Counted from the first letter of the stretch, positions 1 through 8,205 are shown. The stretch: DNA of 16,831 nt from an uncultured Opitutia bacterium (GCA_937952235.1 CALFZM010000092.1:1-16831); one strand, 5' to 3'. Notes: a model not told the origin generated them from the sequence alone. A program made the numbers and translations.

Positions 1-629
1 CCGCCGCCTCCGGTGCCCTCGGGGGCCCGCACCTCGACCTGCGCCACCTCGGCGGCCGGCGGCACCTGCTCTTCGGTCCCTTCGCGACCTGGACGACGCG
101 GTTTCTGCACCGGACCGGGCGGCGCACCGATCTCGCCGCCTCGCTCCGTCCGGCAAACGTCCCCACGCTGCTTCGCACCGGGCTGCGCCAGCGCGTGCTG
201 CTCCAGTTTCTGGTCCGGCAGGCGCTCCAGAACATGGATACGCGGCTCGCGGCGCTGCGGGCGTTCTATCCCGCGGCCCGCGCGGAAGACTGGCGCCTGG
301 TCGAAGCGGGGATCCGCGTGCAGGCGCTCAAGCGCGCCGACGCCGGCCGGATCTCCTTCGGGACCGAAGTGATCACGGCTCCGGATGCGTCGCTCGCCGC
401 GCTCCTCGGCGCCTCACCGGGCGCATCGGTGGCGACCGACATCGCGCTGCAGGTCCTCCAGGCATGCTTCCCGGCGCTGCTCAGCGCCGCGCCCGCCCGC
501 GCGCAACTCCGCAGCATGGTGCCGGCCTGGGACCTCGACCTCACCGCGCCGTCAGCCGCACGCGCGTTTCAACGCCTGCGCGCCGAAAGCGACGAGCGCC
601 TGGGACTTTCGCCTTCCGTCGCAGGTTGA
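1..629 (+). CDS. mqo: Malate:quinone oxidoreductase, C-terminal part (5' end outside window)
   Basis: This is the last 208 residues of an FAD-dependent malate:quinone oxidoreductase, the peripheral inner-membrane enzyme that oxidises malate to oxaloacetate and passes electrons to the quinone pool. The reading frame is open from base 3 and ends at TGA 627-629. Recognisable family blocks, recalled from E. coli Mqo, are 'LLFGPFA' (LLFGPYA in E. coli), 'SLRPANVPTLL', 'VRQALQNMDTRLAALRAFYP', the stretch 'RISFGTEVITA' and the strongly conserved 'LAALLGASPGAS' close to the C-terminus. The full protein in this family is about 490-550 residues, so roughly the N-terminal 60 percent, including the FAD-binding Rossmann motif, lies upstream of the window. 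It sits 76 bases before araF on the same strand. I see no functional link to arabinose uptake. Identification is confident; the start is not visible. Confidence 0.93.
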   Translation, partial: AASGALGGPHLDLRHLGGRRHLLFGPFATWTTRFLHRTGRRTDLAASLRPANVPTLLRTGLRQRVLLQFLVRQALQNMDTRLAALRAFYPAARAEDWRLVEAGIRVQALKRADAGRISFGTEVITAPDASLAALLGASPGASVATDIALQVLQACFPALLSAAPARAQLRSMVPAWDLDLTAPSAARAFQRLRAESDERLGLSPSVAG

Positions 630-705
630 ACGAAGCACGCGATGGAAGGTTTCGCAGTTGCCACTCCTGCGACGTCCCCGCTCAGCTAGCGCGCGTCGCC
701 GCCCC

Positions 706-1728
706 ATGATTCGTCTCCTCACCCTGCCACCGGGCTGCCGCGCGGCCCTCGCCCTCGTCTTCCTGGCCCTGTTCGCCGCCGGGTGCGGCCGGGCGCCCGA
801 ATCCGGGTCGAAGGATGCGATCAAGATCGGCTTCCTCGTGAAACAGCCCGAGGAGCCCTGGTTCCAGCTCGAGTGGAAATTCGCGGATCAGGCCGCCCGG
901 GAGCTGGGTTTCACACTGGTCAAGATCGGCGCCACCGACGGGGAGAAGGTGCTTGCCGCCATCGACAACCTCGCGGCCGGCGGCGCGCGTGGCTTCGTGA
1001 TCTGCACACCCGACACCCGGCTCGGACCGGCCATCGTCGCGCGGGCTCGCACCGCCGGGCTCAAGCTGCTCGCGGTCGATGACCAGTTCATCGGCGCGGA
1101 CGGCCGGCCGATGGAACAGGTGCATTACCTCGGCATTTCCGCGCGGAAGATCGGCGAGACCGTCGGCCAGACGCTCGCCGCCGAGATGAAGCGACGGGGC
1201 TTCGCGCCGGCCGACACGGCGGTGTGCGTCGTGACGTTCGACGAACTCGCCACCGCCCGGGAACGCACCGAGGGCGCCGTCGCCGCGCTCACCGCGGCCG
1301 GGCTTCCCGCAGGCCGGATCTTCCGGGCGCCGACGCGCACGCTCGATATTCCCGGCGCGCTCGACGCGACCAGCGTGCTGCTCACCCAGCAACCGGCGGT
1401 GAAGCACTGGCTGGTCTGCGGACCCAACGACAACGCCGTCCTCGGCGCCGTCCGGGCGCTCGAGGGCCGGAACTTCCCCGCGGAGAGCAGCGTCGCCGTC
1501 GGGATCAACGGGACCGACTGCATCGTCGAACTCGAGAAGGCGAAGCCCACCTCCTTCCACGGCTCGATGCTGCTCTCGGCCCGCGCCCACGGCTACCAGA
1601 CGGCCGTGATGATGCACCGATGGATCCGGGACGGCGTCGAGCCGCCCCTCGATACGCGCACGGTCGGCGTGCTGATCACGCGCGACAATTTCCGGCAGGT
1701 ACTGCGGGAACAGGGCCTGCGCGACTAG
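706..1728 (+). CDS. araF: L-arabinose ABC transporter, substrate-binding lipoprotein
   Basis: This 340-residue protein is the sugar-binding component of the high-affinity L-arabinose ABC importer. The ATG at 706 begins a signal peptide with a hydrophobic core ending in 'LFAAGC', so Cys27 is a likely lipidation site. E. coli AraF is instead a free periplasmic protein. Mature-domain similarity to E. coli AraF is strong. The stretch 'GFLVKQPEEPWFQ' keeps the sugar-contact residues Lys46, Glu50, Trp52 and Phe53 in the same spacing as K10/E14/W16/F17 of E. coli. Also kept are 'GFVICTPDTRLG', 'LLAVDDQF', 'PAVKHWLV', 'GINGTD' and the C-terminal 'LITRDNFRQ'. The frame is open further upstream, but the translation there is arginine-rich shadow of mqo, so 706 is chosen. 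araG follows 39 bases after the stop in the same order as in E. coli. No convincing promoter is visible in 630-705. Confidence 0.95.
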   Translation: MIRLLTLPPGCRAALALVFLALFAAGCGRAPESGSKDAIKIGFLVKQPEEPWFQLEWKFADQAARELGFTLVKIGATDGEKVLAAIDNLAAGGARGFVICTPDTRLGPAIVARARTAGLKLLAVDDQFIGADGRPMEQVHYLGISARKIGETVGQTLAAEMKRRGFAPADTAVCVVTFDELATARERTEGAVAALTAAGLPAGRIFRAPTRTLDIPGALDATSVLLTQQPAVKHWLVCGPNDNAVLGAVRALEGRNFPAESSVAVGINGTDCIVELEKAKPTSFHGSMLLSARAHGYQTAVMMHRWIRDGVEPPLDTRTVGVLITRDNFRQVLREQGLRD

Positions 1729-1767
1729 CCGGGCCCGCCTCGCTCCCAACCCGATTCCCGCCGTCCG

Positions 1768-3265
1768 TTGCCTCCGCCACCCGTCCTCGCGTTCGCCGGC
1801 ATCACCATGGATTTCCCGGGCGTCCGCGCGCTCGAGGAGGTGTCGTTCGACGTGCACGCCGGTTCATGCGCTCATGGGCGAGAACGGCGCAGGCAAGTCG
1901 ACGCTGCTCCGCATCCTGAGCGGCGCGCATCGCCCGACCGCGGGCCGGGTGGCAGTCGACGGCGCGCCGCGGGTGTTTCGCCATACCGGCGACGCGCTCG
2001 CCGCGGGCGTGGCGGTGATCTACCAGGAGCTGCACCTCGTGCCCGAGATGAGCGTGGCGGAGAACCTTTTTCTCGGCCACCTGCCGCACCGCGCCGGCTG
2101 CGTGCGGCAGGCGGTCCTCGCGGAGGCCGCGCGCCGCCAGCTCGACCTCGTGGGCGAGGCGATCGATCCGGCCACACCCGTGAAGCACCTTTCACTCGCC
2201 CGGCGCCAGATGGTCGAGATCGCAAAGGCGCTGACGCGCGGCGCGCGGATCCTCGCCCTCGACGAGCCGACGAGCAGCCTGTCCGAGCGTGAAGTGCAGC
2301 GGCTTTTCGCGATCGTGCGCGAGCTTCGTGACCGGGGCTGCGCCATCCTCTACGTTTCCCACCGCATGGAGGAGGTCTTCGCCCTCTGTGACCGGATCAC
2401 GATCCTGCGTGACGGACGGCACGTGGCCACGGCAGCGCGACAGGATCTGACGCGCGACGGCGTCGTGCAGCGGATGGTAGGACGCGACCTCGCGACGGTT
2501 TTTCCGCGGCAGCCGCGTTCGCCCACGGGCCCGGGTCTCACGGTTCGCGCGCTCACCGGACCGGGGCTCGCGGCGCCGTGCACATTTTCCGCCGCGGCCG
2601 GGGAGATTCTCGGCCTTTTCGGGCTCGTCGGCGCGGGTCGCACCGAATTGCTGCGCCTGATCGTGGGCGCCGCCGCACGCACCGGCGGAGAGATCGAAGT
2701 GGCCGGCCGGCGTGTCGACCCCGGCTCCCCGCGCGAGGCTATCCGGGCAGGCATCGCGCTCTGCCCCGAGGATCGCAAGCAGGAGGGCATCATCGGACTC
2801 CGCTCCGTGCTGGAGAACATCAACCTCACCGCGCGCCGCCGCGCCGCGCACGGCGGCGTCCTGATCGCGGAGCGGTGGGAGCGTCGCAACGCGGCGGACC
2901 GGATCAGCCAGCTCCGCGTGCGCCCCGCCTCGCCCCTCCCCCTGGTCCGTCACCTCTCCGGCGGGAACCAGCAGAAGGTGATCCTGGGCCGGTGGCTTTC
3001 CACTCCGGTGAAGGTGCTGTTGCTCGACGAACCGACGCGCGGAATCGACATCGGCGCCAAGAGCGAGATCTACGGACTGATGCAGGAACTGGCCGCCGCG
3101 GGAGTCTGCATCGTGATGGTCTCGAGCGAGCTCCCGGAAGTGCTCGGGCTGGCCGATCGCGTGCTCGTCCTGCGCGAAGGCCGGCTCGCGGCCGAGGTCC
3201 CGCGCTCCGGCGCCACCGAGGCACGCCTCCTTGAACTCGCCCTGCCCCGCGCTTCCGCTCCCTGA
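1768..3265 (+). pseudogene. araG: L-arabinose ABC transporter ATPase, frameshifted near residue 31
   Basis: This encodes the tandem-ATPase subunit that energises arabinose import, but the frame is broken. From a TTG at 1768 the protein reads 'LPPPPVLAFAGITMDFPGV...EEVSFDVHAG', matching the AraG N-terminus. Near 1860 the match moves to another frame and continues 'VHALMGENGAGKST' through TGA 3263-3265. E. coli AraG has two residues (Gly-Gln) between the Ala and 'VHALMGENG'; here only one base (1861) fills that gap, so about 5 bases appear lost. The downstream frame is intact: Walker A (from 1877), 'HLSLARRQ' signature, Walker B 'ALDEPTSS' and 'YVSHRMEE'; then domain 2 with degenerate 'GLVGAGRTEL', 'LSGGNQQK', 'LLLDEPTRGID' and 'SSELPEVLG'. 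ATG 1874 could start a product lacking the first two strands of domain 1. Either a real mutation or a sequence error. Ends 5 bases before araH. Confidence 0.88.
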
Positions 3266-3270
3266 TTCCG

Positions 3271-4245
3271 ATGTCGTCGTCCACCTCGCCCAGCCTCGTC
3301 CGGCCGCGTCCGAACCTCGCCCGCCTGCTCGACCGCGCGGGCATGCTGCTCGTGCTTGCCCTGCTGTTCGCCGGCTGCGCGGTGTTCGTGGAGAATTTCC
3401 TGTCGTGGCGTAATCTGCAGGGACTTGCCCTCGCGGTCTCCACGACGGGCATGGTCGCCTGCACGATGCTGTTCTGCCTGGCGGCGGGCGACTTCGACCT
3501 CTCGGTCGGCTCGGTGGTCGCCTGCGCCGGCGTGGTCGCAGCCGTCGTGATGACGCGCACCGGCAGCGTGGCGCTCGGCGTCGCCGCGGCGCTTGGCCTC
3601 GGGATCGCCGCCGGTTTCACCAATGGCTTCATCGTCGCGCGGCTCGGGATCAACGCCCTGATCACGACGCTCGCGACGATGCAGATCGTGCGCGGGCTCG
3701 GCTTCATCATTTCCAACGGCCAGGCCGTCGGCATCAGCCAGGAGGGCTTTTTCCAACTGGGGAACTCCGCGCTGCTCGGGCTGCCGACCCCGGTATGGAT
3801 CACGGCCGGCTGCTTCGTGGTGTTCGGATTTCTGCTCAACCGCACGGTCTTCGGCCGCGACACGCTCGCCGTGGGCGGCAACGCCGAGGCGGCTCATCTC
3901 GCCGGCATTCCGGTCGCGCGGATCAAGATCGCCATCTTCACGCTCCAGGGACTCATGGCCGCGTTCGCCGGCATCGTGCTCGCCTCGCGCATGACCAGCG
4001 GCCAGCCCAATGCCTCGCTGGGCTTCGAGCTCGAGGTGATTTCCGCCTGTGTCCTCGGCGGCGTGTCGCTCACCGGGGGAGTCGGCAGCGTGGGGTTCGT
4101 CGTGGCCGGCGTGCTCATCATGGGCATCGTCCAGAACGCGATGAACCTGCTGAACGTGCCGACGTTTTACCAGTACGTCGCCCGCGGCCTCATCCTGCTC
4201 GCGGCGGTGTTGTTCGACCGGTGGAAGCGGGGACGGAGAACCTGA
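3271..4245 (+). CDS. araH: L-arabinose ABC transporter, membrane permease
   Basis: This 324-residue integral inner-membrane protein is the permease of the arabinose importer (E. coli AraH is about 328 residues). Similarity runs end to end: 'GMLLVLALLFAGCAVFVENF', 'STTGMVACTMLFCLAAGDFDLSVGSVVACAGV' in pieces, 'INALITTLATMQIVRGL', 'FGRDTLAVGGNAEAAHLAGIPV', 'ASRMTSGQPNASLGFEL', 'VISACVLGGVSLTGG', 'QNAMNLLNVP' and 'YVARGLILLAAVLFDR'. Hydrophobic segments are spread along the chain, consistent with the eight to ten transmembrane helices of the family. The ATG at 3271 lies 5 bases after the araG stop, so the genes are probably co-transcribed and translationally linked. The stop at 4243-4245 is followed within 9 bases by a paired-hairpin repeat. 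The gene looks intact, which makes the broken frame in araG notable, because the importer needs its ATPase. Confidence 0.96.
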   Translation: MSSSTSPSLVRPRPNLARLLDRAGMLLVLALLFAGCAVFVENFLSWRNLQGLALAVSTTGMVACTMLFCLAAGDFDLSVGSVVACAGVVAAVVMTRTGSVALGVAAALGLGIAAGFTNGFIVARLGINALITTLATMQIVRGLGFIISNGQAVGISQEGFFQLGNSALLGLPTPVWITAGCFVVFGFLLNRTVFGRDTLAVGGNAEAAHLAGIPVARIKIAIFTLQGLMAAFAGIVLASRMTSGQPNASLGFELEVISACVLGGVSLTGGVGSVGFVVAGVLIMGIVQNAMNLLNVPTFYQYVARGLILLAAVLFDRWKRGRRT

Positions 4246-4253
4246 GATGGAGC

Positions 4254-4330
4254 GGTGGAGCCGCCGGTCCCCAGGCGGCTGACGTTCGACGGGGCGGCCC
4301 AAAGCGGCTTGAGGACAGGCCGCTCCACCT
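4254..4330 (+). repeat. Paired-hairpin repeat, copy 1 (downstream of araH)
   Basis: This is a 77-base element with near-inverted outer ends (GGTGGAGC ... GCTCCACC) and two internal hairpins. Hairpin 1 has arms AGCCGCCGG and CAGGCGGCT around TCCC, with one G/A mismatch. Hairpin 2 has arms AGCGGCTTG and CAGGCCGCT around AGGA, with one T/G pair. It starts 9 bases after the araH stop, in the convergent gap between araH and the esterase gene, so it may terminate or protect either transcript. It is related to the copies at 5371-5448 and 11393-11470. Homology with copy 3 continues to the right, in patches, to about 4390 (TTCGGTGCGGC, GATTCGAAGGC). The rest of the gap to 4428 holds nothing I can identify. 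Confidence 0.85.
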
Positions 4331-4369
4331 TTCGGTGCGGCGTTCTCGCCGGCGATTCGAAGGCGAGAT

Positions 4370-4390
4370 GCATGGTCCCGGCTGCGCCGG
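4370..4390 (-). repeat. Flank module of the hairpin repeat (copy 1 side)
   Basis: This 21-base sequence, read on the - strand as CCGG-CGCAGCCGG-GACCATGC, matches modules at 5345-5365 (+ strand) and 11511-11531 (- strand) at most positions. It contains a short CCGG(N)nCCGG palindrome. In copies 1 and 3 it lies to the right of the hairpin core and points towards it. In copy 2 it lies to the left and also points towards the core. This suggests that it is a terminal part of the full repeat element. Confidence 0.6.
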
Positions 4391-4428
4391 CACCGCCCGG
4401 GATTGAGGCGGGTTCGCTGCCGGAAGAC

Positions 4429-5187
4429 TCAGGGCCGGGCTTCGGCGTTCTTCCGCCGCGACTGCGCGAGCATCCAGGCGTAGAGTTCCTCGGTGCCGTA
4501 GGTCTGGTCCCAGCAATTGTGACCGACGCCAGGGTACTCGGTGTAGGTCGAAACCGCCCCGGCCTGCTTCAGCGCCTCGGCCATGTCTCGGTTGGCCTTG
4601 ACGGTCTCCGGCCGATCCTGGTCGCCGCAGAAATTCCAGACCGGCAGTCGCGCCGCGGCCAGTTTCGCGGCGCTGCCCGGATCGGGGCGACCGCACATCG
4701 GCACGATGGCCGCCCAGGCGGACGGGTCGCGCGCGGCGATGCTCCACGTGCCGCTGCCACCCATCGAGAGGCCGGTCAGGATCACCCGGTCGGGATCCGT
4801 TTGAAACTCCGCCTGCACCTGCCGCAGCATGGCGAGCGCGCGCTGCGCGTCCGGACCCTCCACCAGCCAGTTCGAACCCGCGCCGCATTGCGGCAGCACG
4901 ACGATGAAGGGGAACTTCACCTTCCGCTTCCAGAGCGCCGGGCCGATGCCGGCCATGAGCTGGTCGAGGTTGTTCGCTCCGCGTTCGCCGCTGCCATGGA
5001 GAAACAGCATGACCGGCGGGTGCTGGCCCGGCTGATACGTCGCCGGTATGAAGACCACGAACGGGTGCTTTCCGCCCTGCGCGTCGACGTATACCCGGGG
5101 CTGGAAACCGCGCGTGCCCGGCTCCGCGGCCACCGCGAAAAACACCAGGAGGGGCAGGAGCAGGCACCAGCGCGCAGCGGAGATCAT
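4429..5187 (-). CDS. Secreted alpha/beta-hydrolase (esterase, phospholipase/carboxylesterase or CE1-like)
   Basis: This 252-residue protein starts with a signal peptide (hydrophobic 'WCLLLPLLVFFAVAA', cleavage expected near residue 20-22), so it acts in the periplasm or outside the cell. The mature part is an alpha/beta-hydrolase. 'MLFLHGSGERG' (about 60-70) forms the oxyanion-hole region, 'GLSMGG' carries the nucleophile Ser141, 'CGDQDRPE' supplies a candidate acid (Asp189 or Asp191), and 'GVGHNCWDQTY' carries the catalytic His223. The 'HNCWDQTY' ending is common in secreted bacterial esterases annotated as phospholipase/carboxylesterase or feruloyl-esterase-like. The true substrate cannot be read from the sequence. 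The start at 5187 is chosen because the signal peptide begins there and GGAGG lies just upstream (spacing only about 1 base). The frame stays open to 5331 but that extension is arginine-rich and unlikely. Hairpin repeats lie beyond both ends. Release of ester-linked groups from plant polysaccharide would suit the neighbouring arabinose locus, but that is inference. Confidence 0.9.
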   Translation of the reverse strand: MISAARWCLLLPLLVFFAVAAEPGTRGFQPRVYVDAQGGKHPFVVFIPATYQPGQHPPVMLFLHGSGERGANNLDQLMAGIGPALWKRKVKFPFIVVLPQCGAGSNWLVEGPDAQRALAMLRQVQAEFQTDPDRVILTGLSMGGSGTWSIAARDPSAWAAIVPMCGRPDPGSAAKLAAARLPVWNFCGDQDRPETVKANRDMAEALKQAGAVSTYTEYPGVGHNCWDQTYGTEELYAWMLAQSRRKNAEARP

Positions 5188-5344
5188 GCCTCCGTTCTGC
5201 ACCACGCGCCTGCGGCAGCAATCCGTTTTCCGCCGCCGCCCCACGTCGGTCGCGCGCCTGCCGCCGCCGCTTCGCGCACGCGGCCGGGCCGGCGCGCGTC
5301 GGCCGACCCACCGAAGTGCCGGCAGGCTCACCCGCGAAGGCGTG

Positions 5345-5365
5345 CCGGTTCAGCCGGAACGATGC
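5345..5365 (+). repeat. Flank module of the hairpin repeat (copy 2 side)
   Basis: This is the + strand copy of the 21-base module, reading CCGG-TTCAGCCGG-AACGATGC, and lies 5 bases left of hairpin copy 2. Similarity to the reverse complement of the copy 1 flank extends further left to about 5318 (CCGGCAG ... CCCGC ... TGCCGG). The flank is therefore about 50-60 bases long rather than just this module. Confidence 0.6.
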
Positions 5366-5370
5366 AGTCG

Positions 5371-5448
5371 AGGTGGAGCCGCCTGTCCCCAGGCGGCTGA
5401 CATGCGACGGATTCGTCCTCAGCGGCGTGAGGACACGCCGCTCCACCT
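5371..5448 (+). repeat. Paired-hairpin repeat, copy 2 (downstream of left TonB receptor gene)
   Basis: This 78-base element has perfect outer ends AGGTGGAGC and GCTCCACCT. Hairpin 1 has arms AGCCGCCTG and CAGGCGGCT (9 perfect pairs, loop TCCC). Hairpin 2 has arms AGCGGCGTG and CACGCCGCT (9 perfect pairs, loop AGGA). The seventh pair of hairpin 2 is G-C here but T-A in copy 3, a compensatory change. The element ends 9 bases from the stop codon of the - strand TonB receptor gene (stop at 5458-5460), so it lies at that transcript's 3' end and upstream of the esterase gene. It could act as a terminator between the two - strand genes. The remaining bases between 5188 and 5344 hold no identifiable promoter. 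Confidence 0.88.
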
Positions 5449-5457
5449 ATCAGTCAC

Positions 5458-8205
5458 TCAGAACCGGGTCGTGACGCTGAAATTCCAGGTCGTCGGCTCG
5501 GCGTAGCGATAGATGAAGTTCGGACGGCGCTGGGTCGTGTTGTACGAGGTCGCCCCGGTGATCCGGTAGCGGCTGTCGCCATTCATGATGTCGTAGAGGT
5601 TGTTCAGGCCGAGGCGGAACGTCGTCTGGTACTTCTGCAGGATCCGGCGATCGTACATCAGGTAACCGTGCACCGGGAACGAGGCCCCGGCCCGGTAGGG
5701 GTTGCCCTCGAAAATATAGACGTTGTAGTCCGGCGTGAAAATGCCGTTGAGGCCGAGCCGGAAACCGCGGACGCGGGGCACCTGGTAATCGAGGACGAAA
5801 CTGCCGGTGTACGGCACGCTGCGACGGCCGGCAACCTCGTCGGTCAGCGTATTCGAACCAAGCACATTGCGGGCATTGTTGAGCACCGCCGGAAGCTCGG
5901 CCATCGTGGGGTCGCCGCCGGGGCCGTTGGCGGCCGCCGTGCGCTCCTCCGCGGCGGTCAGGTAAGCGCGGAACTGCGAGAAGTCCGCCTGGGCGCGGAC
6001 GCGATTCGCCGAGAACGAGACGCGCGACTGCAGCCCGAGCCAGCGCCGGGTCTGCAGCGTCATCTCGACGCCGCGCGACTGCTCATTGGAGTTCACGGTG
6101 CGACGCTCGTTGTTCAGGCCGTTCACGACCTCCACATAACGCGAGTCGCCCGGCAGGATGTTGTTCGGATTGATGAGGTCCTCGAGCTGGGTGAGGTTGA
6201 GGACATCGGGCAGCCACGCATAGGCGGCGTTGACGCGCTTCGTGTCGTAGAACGAGACCGTGTAGGTAAGCTTGTTGAACAACTCGAAGCGGAGGCCGAC
6301 CTCCTTCGTCTTGCCGCGAACGGGCCCGATGTCGGGGCCGAAGAAGACCTGACGCGACTGCCAGTTGAACGACTCCGACTGCGAGGCAATCGCGATCACG
6401 CGCGCCCACTCGCCGCGCCAGGCTTCGACGGTGAGGCCCGCCATCTTGCTCTGCGCGGAGAGGTCGAAGCGCGGGTCGTATTCGTAGGCACCGGGATTCT
6501 CGTGCGGCATGCCGGGATGGATGAAGATGCCGCGCGCGTCCGTCGCATGGGCGGATTCCTTCGGCACTTTCCGGGTGAGGGCATTCCAGCTCACGCCCAC
6601 GAGCGTGTTCACCCGCCCCTTGAAGTAATCGCCGGACAGCGACGCGGTCTGCGTCCGCGCATAGCGGATGTCGACGAAGGGACCGGTCACGGTCGTGCTG
6701 TGATAGAACGCCGGCTTGAAGGTCGGCGTCTCGGGAAGGTTGGGGATGAGAAACCGATCGAAGTACTGCTCGCTGCCAAAGTCCGGATCGTCGAGGTAGG
6801 CGCGGAACCGGATGCCGTTGCTGGCTGCGAGGCCGGGCGCGGCGGAATTGTAGAGACCGAAGCGTTCGGAGAGCTTGAGGTCCTTCTGATGGAGCGCGGT
6901 CACGACGAGGAGCTGCCTGCCGAAGCGGCCGAAATCGAAGGGATAGACCGCGGCGACGCGCCCGGCCTTCACCACGTTGCCGAACACCTTGAACGCGGCG
7001 CCCCCGAACGCGGCATCGATATAGGGCCGGCCGGCGCCGTCCACGCTCAGGACGGGCGGCGTCTGGCTCGTGCCGAAAGAGTTGTCGTTCCGGTCCTCAT
7101 GCTGGTACTGCTGGTTATAGGCGAACTCGAGCGATAGCTTGCCGATGCGCTGCTCGACCGTGACGTTGGCGACGTTGAAGGTGCGATTGTTGTAATCCAC
7201 CGTGCCGAGCATGTTGGTGTACTGGTCGAAGCCGCTGAACGTCTTGAACGTGCCGTTCGGCAGGCGCACGGCCTGCGTCTGGCCCTGGAGCAGGGAAACC
7301 TGGTTGCCCGAGGGTCCGCTGCGATCGATCGCGAGCGGCGGGTTGGTGGCGGTGCGCTGGATGATCTCGCCGTCGGAGGTGTAGTACCACTGGTTGTTGG
7401 TGCTGAAGCCGCGACCCGCGGCGGCGCCGTCGTTGATGGCCAGCGCGCTGTCGGCGCGTACGCGGTGGGTGGTGCCCCGCTCGCCCTCGATGCGGATCGT
7501 CGTCGTCTTGAACGGCTCGTAGGTGAGCGCAAGGTGGCCGGCGCGGAAGACGTCGTTGGTGCCCTTGACGTACGTCCGGTTGCGGCGGTTCGCGAGATTC
7601 ACCCGCACGAACACCTTGTCGTGCAGCTTCCGGTTCACATCGAGCTGGAACCGGAACGTGTCGTAGGCGCCGTAGCTGGCGAAGAACTCGGTCGCGTTGC
7701 GCGCGCGCGCGCGCTTCGTGTAGATGGTGGCCGCACCGCCGGGGGAGGAGTCGCCGAACATGAGGGAATTGGAGCCCTTCGCGAAGTCGTAGCGCTCGAC
7801 GTTGTAGGCGTCCGAGGGGACATACCAGGTGAAGAAATTGCGCGACATGCCGCCGGTGCTGAGGCCGCGGTAGTTGATGCGCTCGTCATTGCGCGACTCG
7901 AGCCGGGGCGTCACGTCGACGCCCGCGACGAACCGCGCCGCATCATCCAGGCTGAAGGCCCCCAGGTCGCGCATGAACTCGGAGGTGATCACGTCGACGT
8001 TCACGGGGACCTTGATCAGCTCCTGGTTGGTGCGGCTGCCGATCAACGTCGTCGTGGCCTGCCAGGACTTGTCATCGGTGTCGGAGACCGTGAAGGGCGA
8101 GAGCGACACGACGTCGGTCGCCGCCGGCGCCGGCTGAGGGGTAGGAACGGCAGCGGCGGCGACGGACGCGGACGCTCCCAGGAGAAGGAGACGAAGGGCA
8201 TTCAT
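5458..8205 (-). CDS. TonB-dependent outer-membrane receptor (siderophore-receptor-like, Opitutaceae type)
   Basis: This 915-residue protein is an outer-membrane beta-barrel importer powered by TonB-ExbBD. Residues 1 to about 20 form a signal peptide ('LRLLLLGASASVAAAA'). 'VVSLSPFTVSD' (about 33-43) is the short motif that precedes the plug in many Opitutaceae receptors and probably includes the TonB box. The plug follows with 'GSRTNQELIKVPVNVDVIT', 'DDAARFVAGVD', 'INYRGLSTGG', 'VERYDFAKGSNSLMFG' and 'PGGAATIYTKR'. This resembles ferric-siderophore receptors (FhuA/FecA-like), where a lone plug precedes the barrel. The barrel occupies the rest and ends 'NFSVTTRF' with the usual C-terminal Phe. 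The ATG at 8205 is chosen because the signal peptide begins there; no Shine-Dalgarno is evident, and the 145 upstream open codons are shadow. A (GC)8 tract lies inside the gene at 7699-7714. It is transcribed divergently from the next receptor. The substrate cannot be assigned. Confidence 0.94.
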   Translation of the reverse strand: MNALRLLLLGASASVAAAAVPTPQPAPAATDVVSLSPFTVSDTDDKSWQATTTLIGSRTNQELIKVPVNVDVITSEFMRDLGAFSLDDAARFVAGVDVTPRLESRNDERINYRGLSTGGMSRNFFTWYVPSDAYNVERYDFAKGSNSLMFGDSSPGGAATIYTKRARARNATEFFASYGAYDTFRFQLDVNRKLHDKVFVRVNLANRRNRTYVKGTNDVFRAGHLALTYEPFKTTTIRIEGERGTTHRVRADSALAINDGAAAGRGFSTNNQWYYTSDGEIIQRTATNPPLAIDRSGPSGNQVSLLQGQTQAVRLPNGTFKTFSGFDQYTNMLGTVDYNNRTFNVANVTVEQRIGKLSLEFAYNQQYQHEDRNDNSFGTSQTPPVLSVDGAGRPYIDAAFGGAAFKVFGNVVKAGRVAAVYPFDFGRFGRQLLVVTALHQKDLKLSERFGLYNSAAPGLAASNGIRFRAYLDDPDFGSEQYFDRFLIPNLPETPTFKPAFYHSTTVTGPFVDIRYARTQTASLSGDYFKGRVNTLVGVSWNALTRKVPKESAHATDARGIFIHPGMPHENPGAYEYDPRFDLSAQSKMAGLTVEAWRGEWARVIAIASQSESFNWQSRQVFFGPDIGPVRGKTKEVGLRFELFNKLTYTVSFYDTKRVNAAYAWLPDVLNLTQLEDLINPNNILPGDSRYVEVVNGLNNERRTVNSNEQSRGVEMTLQTRRWLGLQSRVSFSANRVRAQADFSQFRAYLTAAEERTAAANGPGGDPTMAELPAVLNNARNVLGSNTLTDEVAGRRSVPYTGSFVLDYQVPRVRGFRLGLNGIFTPDYNVYIFEGNPYRAGASFPVHGYLMYDRRILQKYQTTFRLGLNNLYDIMNGDSRYRITGATSYNTTQRRPNFIYRYAEPTTWNFSVTTRF

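Noticed and set aside
682..1857. A 391-codon - strand frame opposite araF
   Set aside because: Composition is that of an antisense shadow and no family signature is visible, while araF on the other strand matches its family end to end.
1855..1875. Programmed ribosomal frameshifting to restore araG
   Set aside because: The needed shift is +1, but no slippery run, rare-codon pause or downstream structure of a known type is evident, and two expected residues are missing at the site. A deletion or sequence error explains it better.
5668..7137. A 489-codon open frame on the + strand inside the left TonB receptor gene
   Set aside because: Its translation is rich in Arg, Gly, Ala and Val with no domain motifs and lies antisense to a clearly recognised receptor. 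Long antisense frames are expected in GC-rich coding DNA.
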